Of a stretch of 20,655 nucleotides of DNA, positions 1 to 8,168 are shown one piece after another. A program made the translations under genes and the position numbers. This DNA comes from an uncultured Clostridia bacterium (GTDB taxonomy: Bacteria; Bacillota; Clostridia; Oscillospirales; Ruminococcaceae), in the NCBI GenBank assembly GCA_947383835.1, contig CANDEV010000028.1, forward strand, positions 1 through 20,655, given 5' to 3'. The notes below the pieces were generated by a model. That model was not told the DNA's origin and did not search any database. It was given only the letters and a program-made list of their open reading frames with translations. Position 1 is the stretch's first letter, and every line of letters starts with the position of its first letter.

Positions 1-1684
1 GTTCAAGTCTGTTCTGAACAGCACCGAATGTTGCACGAACCATGGAAACCTTGTTAATAGCGTTATCGATCTGGTCGATAGCAGCGTTAGCGGATTCCTG
101 TGTCTTAAGGCTGAGGTTAGCAGTATTCAAGCCGTCAGCACGAGCGGAGCAGTTCATGTTAGCCTTAAGACCGCCAAGACCGTTGGAAGAATACTGGAAT
201 GTGAAGTCAACGCTATCCTTAGTTCTTGCGCCAGCTTGGAGAACAACGTGGTCTGTGTAAGTCAAAGGAGCTGTAGCCTTTTCATTACTGTTAGCAATGG
301 AAACCTTGCCGTTTGACTTAACTTCAATTGAAGGTGTAGCACTGCTATCATATGCGTTATGTTCAAAGCCAAGGTCAAATGTAAGAGTGCCTGTTGAAAG
401 TGTTGCAGTAGCTTCAGCTTTATCTCCCTGCACAACAGCCTGAATAGTAGCTATCTCTGTTCCGCCTGCAGCAGTACCAATCTTGATTGAACCATCATCA
501 GCAAATGTAAGGTGGAACTGAGTAGAGCCTACCGTCAAAGTCTGAGCTGCTGTTGCACCATTGTATGATTCATCTTCACTGAACTTAAGAGTAAAGTCTT
601 TAGCAACACTTTCAGCACCTGTATAGTTTACAATAAGCTGCGCATTGTCTAATTTGTCCAATAAAGTATTAATGTCCTCTGTAATTTTAGTTACGTCTTT
701 TGCAGTAGCTCCAACTGTTACAGTAACGTCATCTGCGTCAACCAATTTCTTAGCATTATCGTCTGTACCTTCAATAAAGTGATCTCCACCGTCTGTAAGT
801 TTAGCAGCGGCTTTAGATGTTGCCTCAATACCGGTAGCAGGATTATTAAATGTAAGAGTAATTGTATCGCCGGAAACAAGGTTTGAAGTATCAAGCACAA
901 CTTCGCCTACTGCTACGTTGTTTATCTTAACTTCAAAGCCACCAGTTTTAGATCCGTCAGTCGTTTGTGTAGCTGATACTTTAGACTTATCGGCACCATT
1001 AGTTGCGCTCACGGTAGTCCATGTGTTAGCTGTTGCATCATACTGGAAAGTAACGTCAACAGAGTCAGGACCGTATGTAGCGGGCTGACCTGCCGCTCTT
1101 GTCCAAGACGCATTAAGTGCTTTCCATGCAGTATCAGCAACCGTGCCTGTGTTCCACTTGGAATCATCCATTGTGTTTACGTTCTGCTTGCCAAGCTGTG
1201 TAGCAGTTCTGTTGCCATTCTCATAATCAAACTTGCCGTTTACAGCCTTTGTGCCGTCAGCCATCTGTCCGCCGTTGAGGCAAACAACGCCGTTAAAGTC
1301 TGTATCAGCGATCTGATTGAGCTCGTCGTTGAGCTGATCGAATTCGAGCTGGATAGCGTCACGGTCAACATCGTCCTGATATGTGCCGTTAGCAGCCTGG
1401 TCTGCGAGGGTCTTCATTCTCTGGAGAATGGAGTCTGTCTCTGTGAGAGCGCCCTCAAAGGTCTGAACCATTGAGATACCGTCCTGTGCGTTCTTAACGC
1501 CCTGTGTCATACCTGCGATCTGCGATCTCATCTTCTCGGAAACTGCCAAACCTGCAGCGTTATCGCCTGCGCGGTTGATTGCATAACCACTGGACAGTTT
1601 TTCGAGGGACTTAGAAAGCTTGCTGTTGTTGATACCCAAGTACCTGTTTGCGTTCATCGCGGTTAAATTGTGCTGTACTACCAT
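1..1684 (-). CDS. fliC: Flagellin, C-terminus cut by window edge
   Basis: Flagellin is the subunit of the external flagellar filament, exported by the flagellar type III apparatus. The first ~140 residues are the conserved D0/D1 helices, with the SSGYAINRAGDNAAGLA signature near residues 31-47. The last visible residues (VSMVRATFGAVQNRLE) are the start of the conserved C-terminal D1 helix. About 60 residues are expected beyond the window, giving roughly 620 in all, long for the family because of a ~370-residue variable centre (D2/D3). Residues R89, L93 and E114 match the positions through which Salmonella-type flagellins are recognised by TLR5. Two cysteines (C135, C512) are unusual for a flagellin. 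The ATG at 1682-1684 follows GGAGGT with 7 bases between. The gene is divergent from pckG. Seen: frame and motifs; inferred: total length and TLR5 behaviour. Confidence 0.96.
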   Translation of the reverse strand, partial: MVVQHNLTAMNANRYLGINNSKLSKSLEKLSSGYAINRAGDNAAGLAVSEKMRSQIAGMTQGVKNAQDGISMVQTFEGALTETDSILQRMKTLADQAANGTYQDDVDRDAIQLEFDQLNDELNQIADTDFNGVVCLNGGQMADGTKAVNGKFDYENGNRTATQLGKQNVNTMDDSKWNTGTVADTAWKALNASWTRAAGQPATYGPDSVDVTFQYDATANTWTTVSATNGADKSKVSATQTTDGSKTGGFEVKINNVAVGEVVLDTSNLVSGDTITLTFNNPATGIEATSKAAAKLTDGGDHFIEGTDDNAKKLVDADDVTVTVGATAKDVTKITEDINTLLDKLDNAQLIVNYTGAESVAKDFTLKFSEDESYNGATAAQTLTVGSTQFHLTFADDGSIKIGTAAGGTEIATIQAVVQGDKAEATATLSTGTLTFDLGFEHNAYDSSATPSIEVKSNGKVSIANSNEKATAPLTYTDHVVLQAGARTKDSVDFTFQYSSNGLGGLKANMNCSARADGLNTANLSLKTQESANAAIDQIDNAINKVSMVRATFGAVQNRLE

Positions 1685-1689
1685 AATAG

Positions 1690-1741
1690 TTACCTCCATG
1701 TAATAATTTTTTAGTTATTTTGTGCAACGCGAATCCTTTCG
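1690..1741 (-). promoter_or_regulatory. Flagellin leader with two CsrA-like GGA hairpins
   Basis: On the transcript strand the leader holds two small hairpins that each present GGA in the loop. The upstream one is CGAA-AGGA-TTCG (1730-1741). The downstream one is TTAC-ATGGAG-GTAA (1690-1703), whose loop contains the flagellin Shine-Dalgarno. The pair, about 40 bases apart with the downstream site over the ribosome binding site, matches the layout of the two CsrA sites in the Bacillus subtilis hag leader. CsrA control is inferred; no csrA or fliW gene lies in the window. Confidence 0.5.
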
Positions 1742-1746
1742 TATTG

Positions 1747-1766
1747 CGCTAAAGTATGCTTTAGCG
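1747..1766 (-). promoter_or_regulatory. Perfect 8-bp inverted repeat in the flagellin leader
   Basis: CGCTAAAG and CTTTAGCG are separated by a 4-base loop, just upstream of the CsrA-like hairpins. No T-run follows on either strand, so it is not an intrinsic terminator. It may be an mRNA stabilising hairpin near the 5' end of the flagellin transcript or a protein-binding palindrome. Confidence 0.45.
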
Positions 1767-1874
1767 AAATTAGCAAATTTTTAATAGATAATCTGGTATT
1801 TATTTATAAAAATTATGTAAAATATCCAAAAATTACAGTAACGACAACCGCACAAAAATTGCCATAAAAAACCA

Positions 1875-1903
1875 TTGACATATTGACGGGAATGTTATAT
1901 AAT
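1875..1903 (+). promoter_or_regulatory. Consensus vegetative promoter for pckG
   Basis: TTGACA (1875-1880) and TATAAT (1898-1903) are separated by exactly 17 bases, a perfect sigma-70/sigma-A promoter. Transcription should start near 1909-1910, giving a leader of about 50 bases and ruling out use of the in-frame GTG at 1911 as the translation start. Confidence 0.93.
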
Positions 1904-1958
1904 AGTATTTGTGAGAAATTTTAGTAATTTCAAAAATCTTATAAAGGAGTTGCAAATT

Positions 1959-3776
1959 ATGTCACTTACAAAAAACCCCAATGTCAACAAGTGGGTTGAC
2001 GAGATGATCGCACTCACCAAACCCGATAAGGTTGTTTGGATCGACGGCTCAAAGGAACAGCTCGACGCGCTTACCGAGGAGGTTTGCTCGCTGCCCGACG
2101 ATAGCTGGGATAAAATGTATAAGCTTAATCAGGACGAACTGCCCGGCTGCCTGTACCACAGAACACGCGCCAACGACGTTGCCCGTGTTGAGGACAGAAC
2201 CTTTATATGCAGCCGCCGCAAGGAGGACGCAGGTCCTACAAACAACTGGTGCGACCCCAAGGAGATGTACGCTAAGCTTACTCCCCTTTACGACGGCGTT
2301 ATGAAGGGCAGAACAATGTATGTTATCCCCTACTCAATGGGTCCTATCGGCTCTCCTCTCGCTAAGGTCGGCGTTGAGCTTACAGACTCTATCTACGTTG
2401 TTCTTAACATGAACATCATGACAAGAATGGGCAAGGCTGCTTTTGAGAACCTTGGCGACGAGTCCAACGACTTTGTAAGAGGTCTCCACTCCAAGGCGCA
2501 GGTTGACCCCGAAAACAGATATATTGTGCACTTCCCCGAGGACAACACCATTTGGTCTATCAACTCCGCATACGGCGGAAACGTTCTTCTCGGCAAAAAG
2601 TGCTTTGCGCTCCGTATTGCTTCCTATCAGGGCAAAATGGAGGGCTGGATGGCTGAGCATATGCTTATCCTCGGCGTTAAGAAGCCCAACGGAGAAGTTA
2701 AGTATATCACGGCTGCGTTCCCCTCTGCCTGCGGCAAGACAAACCTTGCAATGCTTATCCCGCCGGAGGGATACAAGTCCAAGGGCTATGAAGTATTTAC
2801 CGTTGGTGACGATATCGCTTGGATGAAGCAGGGCGAGGACGGCAGACTTTACGCTATCAACCCCGAGAACGGCTTCTTCGGAGTTGCTCCCGGTACTAAC
2901 GCTAAGTCCAATTTCAACGCTCTTGCTTCCACAAAGAAGAACACTATCTTCACAAACGTTGCTCTCAACAACGAGACAAACACCGTTTGGTGGGAAGGTC
3001 TCGACAAGAATCCTCCCGTTGACGCAACCGAGTGGAAGGGCGCTAAGGTAAACGGTCCCGAGTTTGTTGCGGGCGGCGAGAAGCTTGCTCACCCCAACTC
3101 CAGATTTACAGCTCCCGCAGAGAACTGCCCCTGCATTTCTCCCGAGTTCAACAATCCTCAGGGCGTGCCTATCTCCGCTATCATCTTCGGCGGCAGACGT
3201 GCTTCAACAACACCGCTGGTATATCAGTCCTTTGACTGGGTACACGGCACATATATGGGCTCTGCTGTTTCCTCCGAAACAACTGCTGCTGCTACAGGCG
3301 CAGTAGGCGTACTCCGTCACGACCCTATGGCTATGAAGCCTTTTATCGGCTACAATGTAGGCGATTACTGGCAGCACTGGCTCGAAATGGGCGAAAAGCT
3401 TGGAGACAAGGCTCCTAAGATATTTAATGTAAACTGGTTCAAGCAGGACGAGGACGGCAATTTCATCTGGCCCGGCTTCGGCGACAACATGAGAGTTCTT
3501 GACTGGATCATCAAGCGCTGCGAGGGCGAGATCGACGCTGACGAGACTGCTATCGGATATCTCCCCAAGAAAGGCGATATTGACGTATCGGGTATCGAGG
3601 ACGAGGTTACTCCCGAGATCATGGATAAGCTTCTTGCAGTTGACAAGGATCTTTGGACTAAGGAAATCGCCGAGATGAGAAGATACTACAAGGAGGACAT
3701 TGCCGACAAGGGCGGTAAGGTTCCCGAAGCTCTCGAGAAACAGCTTGACGCTCTCGAGGAAAGACTTTCCAAGTAA
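1959..3776 (+). CDS. pckG: Phosphoenolpyruvate carboxykinase (GTP)
   Basis: This cytosolic enzyme interconverts oxaloacetate + GTP and phosphoenolpyruvate + CO2 + GDP, in gluconeogenesis or, in many anaerobes, in CO2-fixing anaplerosis. The 605-residue length fits the GTP-dependent family. Visible motifs are the P-loop ACGKTN (257-262) with the family's catalytic cysteine C258, the metal/kinase-2 motif VGDDIAWM (282-289), the lysine pair in LLGKKCF (210-216), H233 in the metal site, and FGVAPGT (307-313). These distinguish it from the ATP-dependent PckA family. The ATG at 1959 is preceded by AAAGGAG with 9 bases between. It is a single-gene unit with its own strong promoter and a terminator right after the stop. 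Codon use is strongly biased, suggesting high expression. Direction of flux in vivo cannot be read from sequence. Confidence 0.97.
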   Translation: MSLTKNPNVNKWVDEMIALTKPDKVVWIDGSKEQLDALTEEVCSLPDDSWDKMYKLNQDELPGCLYHRTRANDVARVEDRTFICSRRKEDAGPTNNWCDPKEMYAKLTPLYDGVMKGRTMYVIPYSMGPIGSPLAKVGVELTDSIYVVLNMNIMTRMGKAAFENLGDESNDFVRGLHSKAQVDPENRYIVHFPEDNTIWSINSAYGGNVLLGKKCFALRIASYQGKMEGWMAEHMLILGVKKPNGEVKYITAAFPSACGKTNLAMLIPPEGYKSKGYEVFTVGDDIAWMKQGEDGRLYAINPENGFFGVAPGTNAKSNFNALASTKKNTIFTNVALNNETNTVWWEGLDKNPPVDATEWKGAKVNGPEFVAGGEKLAHPNSRFTAPAENCPCISPEFNNPQGVPISAIIFGGRRASTTPLVYQSFDWVHGTYMGSAVSSETTAAATGAVGVLRHDPMAMKPFIGYNVGDYWQHWLEMGEKLGDKAPKIFNVNWFKQDEDGNFIWPGFGDNMRVLDWIIKRCEGEIDADETAIGYLPKKGDIDVSGIEDEVTPEIMDKLLAVDKDLWTKEIAEMRRYYKEDIADKGGKVPEALEKQLDALEERLSK

Positions 3777-3785
3777 GTTTTCAAT

Positions 3786-3817
3786 AAAAAACCCTCCCAA
3801 ATTAGGGAGGGTTTTTT
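3786..3817. terminator. Bidirectional intrinsic terminator between pckG and the lipoprotein gene
   Basis: An 8-bp GC-rich stem (ACCCTCCC, 3791-3798, with GGGAGGGT, 3805-3812) and a 6-base loop are flanked by A-run on the left and T-run on the right. It can therefore terminate both the pckG transcript and the convergent GntR operon. Confidence 0.95.
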
Positions 3818-3822
3818 TATTT

Positions 3823-4206
3823 TTATCTTACGCCGCCAATTCCTGTATCGCCGGCATTTCCTGCGTTTCCGCCGTTTGTCCCGTTCGATCCGCCGGAACC
3901 GTTTCCGCCGTCTCCCATGTCGAGGACGTCGTCGGCAATATCCTCCACGTCTGTTACAACATCGTCAACCATGTCGTTTACGTCTGTTCCCAATTCTTCA
4001 AGAAGTCCGTCGCCGTCCACGTCGCCTGTTTCGGAATTTGTGGAACTGTTCTCCGACTGCGATTCCGTTGTAGTCTGGCTTTGTGAAGTGGTTGTCTGCG
4101 AATCTGACATATTGTCCGCGTTTCCGCTGCCGCTGTCATTGGAACAGCCTGTAAGCATAGCCGCAGCGGCAAGTATAGCGGTAATTCCTAAAATTGTTTT
4201 TTTCAT
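3823..4206 (-). CDS. Small acidic lipoprotein, function unknown
   Basis: The 127-residue protein has a lipoprotein signal peptide with lipobox LTGC (cysteine 21), so it should be anchored outside the cytoplasmic membrane. Residues 22-60 are a Ser/Thr/Gln linker. DVDGDG (62-67) looks like a short calcium-binding loop. Residues 74-95 are two copies of an 11-residue acidic, probably amphipathic unit (TDVNDMVDDVV and TDVEDIADDVL). The tail is Gly/Asn-rich. An AAAGGAAA ribosome binding site precedes the ATG. It lies 49 bp after the ABC permease on the same strand, with no clear promoter between, so it is probably the last gene of the GntR operon. I recognise no family; a role as partner of the transporter is only inference. 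Confidence 0.8.
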   Translation of the reverse strand: MKKTILGITAILAAAAMLTGCSNDSGSGNADNMSDSQTTTSQSQTTTESQSENSSTNSETGDVDGDGLLEELGTDVNDMVDDVVTDVEDIADDVLDMGDGGNGSGGSNGTNGGNAGNAGDTGIGGVR

Positions 4207-4255
4207 TGGGATTTCCTTTCCCGCAGGGTTTATGCTTTCTGCGTTCTGTTATCCG

Positions 4256-6544
4256 TTAATAATTTACTGTATATGCTGTAGTACTATCAGGTACTGCTTG
4301 CGGTATCATAACTTCGTCGGTGCTCTCCAACCAAAACGGGTTTGATAAATCATCGTATTCGGACTCGGTATTACCGGTTCTTCCCGCGTAAACTCTTTCG
4401 GCAGCGCCGTTAAGCTCCTCGGGAATGACCCCCGTTTCTCCGAACACGTATATAATATAACCGTTATCGGGAACAATATTCATAGGCTCTGCCGCTCTAT
4501 AAATGTCGCACAAGTCCTTGTCAACGTTTTTTACAATATTATCTCCGTTATTGTGAGGAAATCTGTATTCTGCATGAACTCTCACATTTTCGGGAATATC
4601 GTTTATTTTTCGCCATTCGTCAGCAGTGAAAATTGATATATTTCCGTTCCTTGCGGCGTCCTCCAGATATTCGCTGACATTTCTGTCGGAAATATCCTCC
4701 TTGCCGGTTACGTCAAAACCGAAATACTCCATAAGCTCCATAGTATTGTTGAAGCTTTCAGGTATCCTCAAGTTTACGGTAGATCCCGAAAAACGGTAAA
4801 TGTTTTTCAAATCGGAGCAGTAATAGTTTTCCTCGGTGATGTTCATTATATCATTGGAGTACGCCTCCGCAAGCTGTTCAAAGAAATTTTTCGCCACAAG
4901 CGTGCTGAGCCTTAAACCTCCGCCGCTGCGATCTATTAAGTCGCAGTCTAAATAAACCAACTGTCTTGCAGCATATTCGGAGTTATATTCTTCAATTTTA
5001 CGATAATCCTCAACCGCGTACAGTATTTTCTTTTTGTAAATTTCCGCAAGCTGTGTTTTGTACTCCTCGGTAAGGTCAATACTTGAAATGATCTCCGCTT
5101 CCTCCGCCGGCAAATCATTGTATTGTCTTGTAATTGTTCTGCCGTTTTTAAGATGATAGTTTACAGTAAATCCATCGCTTGTCCATACTTTTCCGCTGTT
5201 CCTGTTGTCCACGGCAGTCTGATGTGCGGCAATTATAGTCTCAATATTTTCCTTTTCCGTAAGTGTAACTGTAATTTTATCGTTTGTTTCACTGTCATTG
5301 CCAAGCCTGAAATATCCGTAAAAACCGCTGTAATCAAGACTTACCGACTTGACCTGCGAAATATGGGGCACTCTTGTTACCATGCCAAAGCCCTCTGTTT
5401 TCTGCGCGGCAAAAATTATCAGCACCGAAGCAGCCATTACTCCTACATATTTTATAAGGCTTAGCCAAATTTTTCTAAAGCCCCTGTTGGCAATTACTTC
5501 AAAAATAAAGTACACAATAGCCGTTGTGAGAACTGCGGGGACGATACCCGTGCCGTTATAATAAAATGCCGAATAGATACAGAATATCGCCGCTGTGGTG
5601 ATAACATAATAGAGTGTCTTGAACACAAACGGCTTTGAGACTTGCTCCGCGCGGCGGTTTCTGTAGAGTAGGAACGCTCCCGTGCCCATTGCCGCCGTCA
5701 GCAGAATATAAACCACCGCCCACACAGCGTAATTCTTATTCCCTAAACTGATAAATGGTTCGCCTGTACTCCACTCTGCGGCTGTCACGATCCCTCCCGC
5801 AGGAGAGGTGTGCATCAAAAGACGTGCCACAGTATCGTAAATATCCACGCCGAAAAGGTTGCTGAACATTGACATAAACACCAGATAAATAGTCAGCGGT
5901 ATCATAATATTTATAAGTATCGTGTAGGCGATACTCTCAAACTTGCTGCCGCAGCACACCGTAACAAGGACGGTCAAGGTGTACAGCATAAGCATTGTCA
6001 GTGTACCCACAAAAACCAGCTTTAACAGCGCAGGCATAAATTGGCTGAAATAATGGCAGACATAATCCATATCCGCTAAACCGCCGCTGATCCAATATTC
6101 ACGCTTGAACGTCCTGCCGTCCATAAAAGCAAGACCGTAGCCCATGCCAAGCAGTGAGAAAACCTGCGCCGCAAGGAACGGCACAATGTACACAGCAAGT
6201 CCCGAAAGGTAATTCGAGAAAAACCGTTGGTTCGCCGTCAGCGGCAGTGAAAGCCGCATATCCACCACCGACTTGTTGTGCAGGCAGCTAAAGCTGTCTA
6301 TGGCGATGATAATTCCCATAAATCCCGCCGCCGCGGTAGTCAGACAGCCTATGACCGCGAACGCGCCTATACCGTCAACGTCGCTGCCGCTGTAAACGGA
6401 GATAATTGCCGCCAGCACCACCGCGGGAGCGGCAACAAGATGCAGTATACCTATTATTATCGCCATTTTTGTTTTTGATCTTACGCCGCACCAAAAATTG
6501 TGCAGCACGGGTGAAACCTTCTTATTCGATACCTTTGAAGTCAT
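4256..6544 (-). CDS. ABC transporter permease with large extracytoplasmic C-terminal domain
   Basis: This 762-residue membrane protein has about nine hydrophobic segments between residues 27 and 381 (near 27-50, 61-82, 114-137, 171-197, 206-228, 273-293, 308-328, 334-351 and 361-381). A soluble domain of ~380 residues follows and is probably outside the cell. The layout resembles clostridial ABC-2-type permeases that sit with GntR/YtrA regulators. The C-terminal part may be the family called DUF6449, but I could not search it. The ATG at 6544 is chosen because GGAGGG precedes it at about 8 bases. The frame continues upstream to 6583 without a better site. It overlaps the ATPase gene by 23 bp, so the two are translationally coupled and should form one transporter. 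The substrate is unknown; context suggests an envelope or antibiotic-related role. Confidence 0.87.
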   Translation of the reverse strand: MTSKVSNKKVSPVLHNFWCGVRSKTKMAIIIGILHLVAAPAVVLAAIISVYSGSDVDGIGAFAVIGCLTTAAAGFMGIIIAIDSFSCLHNKSVVDMRLSLPLTANQRFFSNYLSGLAVYIVPFLAAQVFSLLGMGYGLAFMDGRTFKREYWISGGLADMDYVCHYFSQFMPALLKLVFVGTLTMLMLYTLTVLVTVCCGSKFESIAYTILINIMIPLTIYLVFMSMFSNLFGVDIYDTVARLLMHTSPAGGIVTAAEWSTGEPFISLGNKNYAVWAVVYILLTAAMGTGAFLLYRNRRAEQVSKPFVFKTLYYVITTAAIFCIYSAFYYNGTGIVPAVLTTAIVYFIFEVIANRGFRKIWLSLIKYVGVMAASVLIIFAAQKTEGFGMVTRVPHISQVKSVSLDYSGFYGYFRLGNDSETNDKITVTLTEKENIETIIAAHQTAVDNRNSGKVWTSDGFTVNYHLKNGRTITRQYNDLPAEEAEIISSIDLTEEYKTQLAEIYKKKILYAVEDYRKIEEYNSEYAARQLVYLDCDLIDRSGGGLRLSTLVAKNFFEQLAEAYSNDIMNITEENYYCSDLKNIYRFSGSTVNLRIPESFNNTMELMEYFGFDVTGKEDISDRNVSEYLEDAARNGNISIFTADEWRKINDIPENVRVHAEYRFPHNNGDNIVKNVDKDLCDIYRAAEPMNIVPDNGYIIYVFGETGVIPEELNGAAERVYAGRTGNTESEYDDLSNPFWLESTDEVMIPQAVPDSTTAYTVNY

Positions 6545-7418
6545 AACCCATACCCTCCATTTCATAAATAAATATTTCCTCAAGCGTAAGCGGGATCAAG
6601 TCCAGAACCTTGGGGGACTTCTTTTCAAGCGACCCCCGAATTTCCTCCTCCGTACCCCTTGCAATAAGGTAGGTAACGCTTTGATTTTTCTCAAAGCTTA
6701 AAATCTGCAAATCTCCCATGTCCTTTTCGGTAACGTCGCCGTCGAACACCGCCTGTACCTTGTGTATGCTGCCCTTAACGCTGTCAAGGTCGCGGTTGAA
6801 CAGAAGCTTACCTTGGTGCAATAACGCCGCCGTGTCGCAGACCTCGTTAATCTCCTTCAGGTTGTGGCTGGAGATTACCGCCGTAAGCTTGCGGTCAAGC
6901 ATAGCGTCCACAAGCATACGCTTGACGATTATCCGCATTGTTGGGTCGAGACCGTCAAAAGCCTCGTCCAGCAGCAGATAGTCCGTCCCGCAGGCAAGAC
7001 CCGTGATAACGATAGCCTGCCGCTTCATTCCCTTGGAGAATTTGTCCAGCCGCTTCTTTTCGGGTAGCTTTATCACAGCATTAAGCTTGTCGAAGATTTC
7101 CTCCGAAAAGTTTGGGTAAAAGCCCTGATAGTACTTTTTCATGTCGGTAAGGGTCATCGTCCCGAACTGTACCGTCTCGTCGTTGATAAAGAAAACCTTT
7201 TCCTTTGCAGAAACGTTGTCGTAGACAGGTTCGCCGTCTATCAGCACCTCTCCCTCTGTTGCTTCGTAAACTCCCGACAGCAGCCGCAGTATCGTGGATT
7301 TTCCCGCTCCGTTTGAACCAAGCAGCCCGAACGCCGTCCCCTTTTCAATTGTGAGGTCAACGCCGTCCAAAGCGTTAAAGTCCTCGAAGCTCATTTTCAC
7401 ATTTTTCAATTCTATCAT
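6522..7418 (-). CDS. ABC transporter ATP-binding protein, YtrB-like
   Basis: This 298-residue cytosolic ATPase powers the adjacent permease. It shows Walker A GSNGAGKST (34-42), a Q-loop glutamine near 84, a degenerate signature FSKGMKRQ (127-134, in place of LSGGQ), Walker B YLLLDE (147-152) and the switch histidine H185. The LSKGMK-type signature is usual for ATPases of ABC-2 exporters. The ATG at 7418 is preferred because AGGAAG lies 7 bases upstream. An ATG six bases earlier (7424) would place that site too close. It begins 21 bp after the carboxypeptidase stop and overlaps the permease start. Confidence 0.94.
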   Translation of the reverse strand: MIELKNVKMSFEDFNALDGVDLTIEKGTAFGLLGSNGAGKSTILRLLSGVYEATEGEVLIDGEPVYDNVSAKEKVFFINDETVQFGTMTLTDMKKYYQGFYPNFSEEIFDKLNAVIKLPEKKRLDKFSKGMKRQAIVITGLACGTDYLLLDEAFDGLDPTMRIIVKRMLVDAMLDRKLTAVISSHNLKEINEVCDTAALLHQGKLLFNRDLDSVKGSIHKVQAVFDGDVTEKDMGDLQILSFEKNQSVTYLIARGTEEEIRGSLEKKSPKVLDLIPLTLEEIFIYEMEGMGYDFKGIE

Positions 7419-7439
7419 GTACATCTTCCTTTCATAGGT

Positions 7440-8168
7440 TTATGAATTTTTTTCCAGCCATTCCTCAAGGCACAAGCCGCTTTTATGTATTTTCTCGGCG
7501 TATTCGCCAACATATCTGTAATGCCACGGCTCGTAATCAATGCCGGTAATCAGGGTCTTGCCGATAGGGTACCTCAAAATAAAACCGTACTTATACGCGT
7601 TTTCGTAAAGCCAGTCGTATACCTCCTGATTGTCGGATTTTTCCTTGTCCGCATTTATATCAACCGCCAGTCCAAGCTCATGCTCGCTTGTTCCGGGGAC
7701 TGCAACCCATTCCTTTGCCATTTCCTCGGCTTTCTTTTCGGAGTACCCCTCGTTCTCATAGGCACGAATTTTATCCGCCATAATTTCCTGCTGCCTTTCA
7801 CGGGTACGATAGCCCTCCCCAACAACGGGGTAAATGCCCTCGTCTCTCATATCGTCGAACATTTTTTGCAGATCGGGATAAATTTCCGAGTCCACCTTTT
7901 CGCCGTTTGAAAGCTCCGTCAATTCAATTTTATAATCGTCGGGAATTTTATTTTCACCGTTCACAAGAATAAGAAAACGGTTGACCGGAACTTCCGCCGC
8001 CTTAGTATTTTGCAAGGTTACGTTTACAGCAGTTTCAGTGCCGTATTCGGGGAGCTTTTCAAGTCCCTCAAAGGCTTTTTCAAAAATAACGCCTGCAGCG
8101 AAAATTGCCGCTGTAACTATTGCTGCTGCAAAACAGCCGCCGCTTTTTCTCTTTTTAACCCTTGTCAT
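7440..8168 (-). CDS. D-alanyl-D-alanine carboxypeptidase, VanY/M15B family
   Basis: This zinc peptidase should remove the terminal D-Ala from peptidoglycan stem peptides. It has 242 residues from the ATG at 8168. One hydrophobic segment (about 12-28) anchors it in the membrane with the catalytic domain outside. The M15 motifs are visible: YRTR (120-123), SEHELGLAVD (161-170) supplying H163 and D170, and EPWH (213-216) supplying the catalytic glutamate and third zinc ligand. An alternative ATG at 8183 adds five residues; neither start has a strong ribosome binding site. The gene overlaps the end of the regulator gene by 14 bp or more, indicating translational coupling. VanY-like enzymes can lower vancomycin susceptibility, but no van-type ligase genes are present, so a resistance claim is not supported. 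Confidence 0.93.
   Translation of the reverse strand: MTRVKKRKSGGCFAAAIVTAAIFAAGVIFEKAFEGLEKLPEYGTETAVNVTLQNTKAAEVPVNRFLILVNGENKIPDDYKIELTELSNGEKVDSEIYPDLQKMFDDMRDEGIYPVVGEGYRTRERQQEIMADKIRAYENEGYSEKKAEEMAKEWVAVPGTSEHELGLAVDINADKEKSDNQEVYDWLYENAYKYGFILRYPIGKTLITGIDYEPWHYRYVGEYAEKIHKSGLCLEEWLEKNS

Noticed and set aside
1767..1874. Possible sigma-28 (flagellar) promoter for flagellin, TAAT-N15-CCAGATTA
   Set aside because: Only a weak match to the TAAA-N15-GCCGATAA consensus in an AT-rich region; not strong enough to annotate, though a flagellar promoter is expected here.
2334..3092. Long antisense open frame inside pckG (252 codons)
   Set aside because: It lies wholly within a well-supported enzyme gene, has no ribosome binding site or recognisable domain, and arises from the biased codon use of pckG.
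3204..3800. Second antisense open frame overlapping the pckG 3' end
   Set aside because: It begins within pckG coding sequence and overlaps the terminator region, with no supporting motifs.
7440..8168. Vancomycin-resistance cluster
   Set aside because: A VanY-like peptidase alone is not evidence of resistance; no D-Ala-D-Lac ligase, VanH or VanX gene is present.
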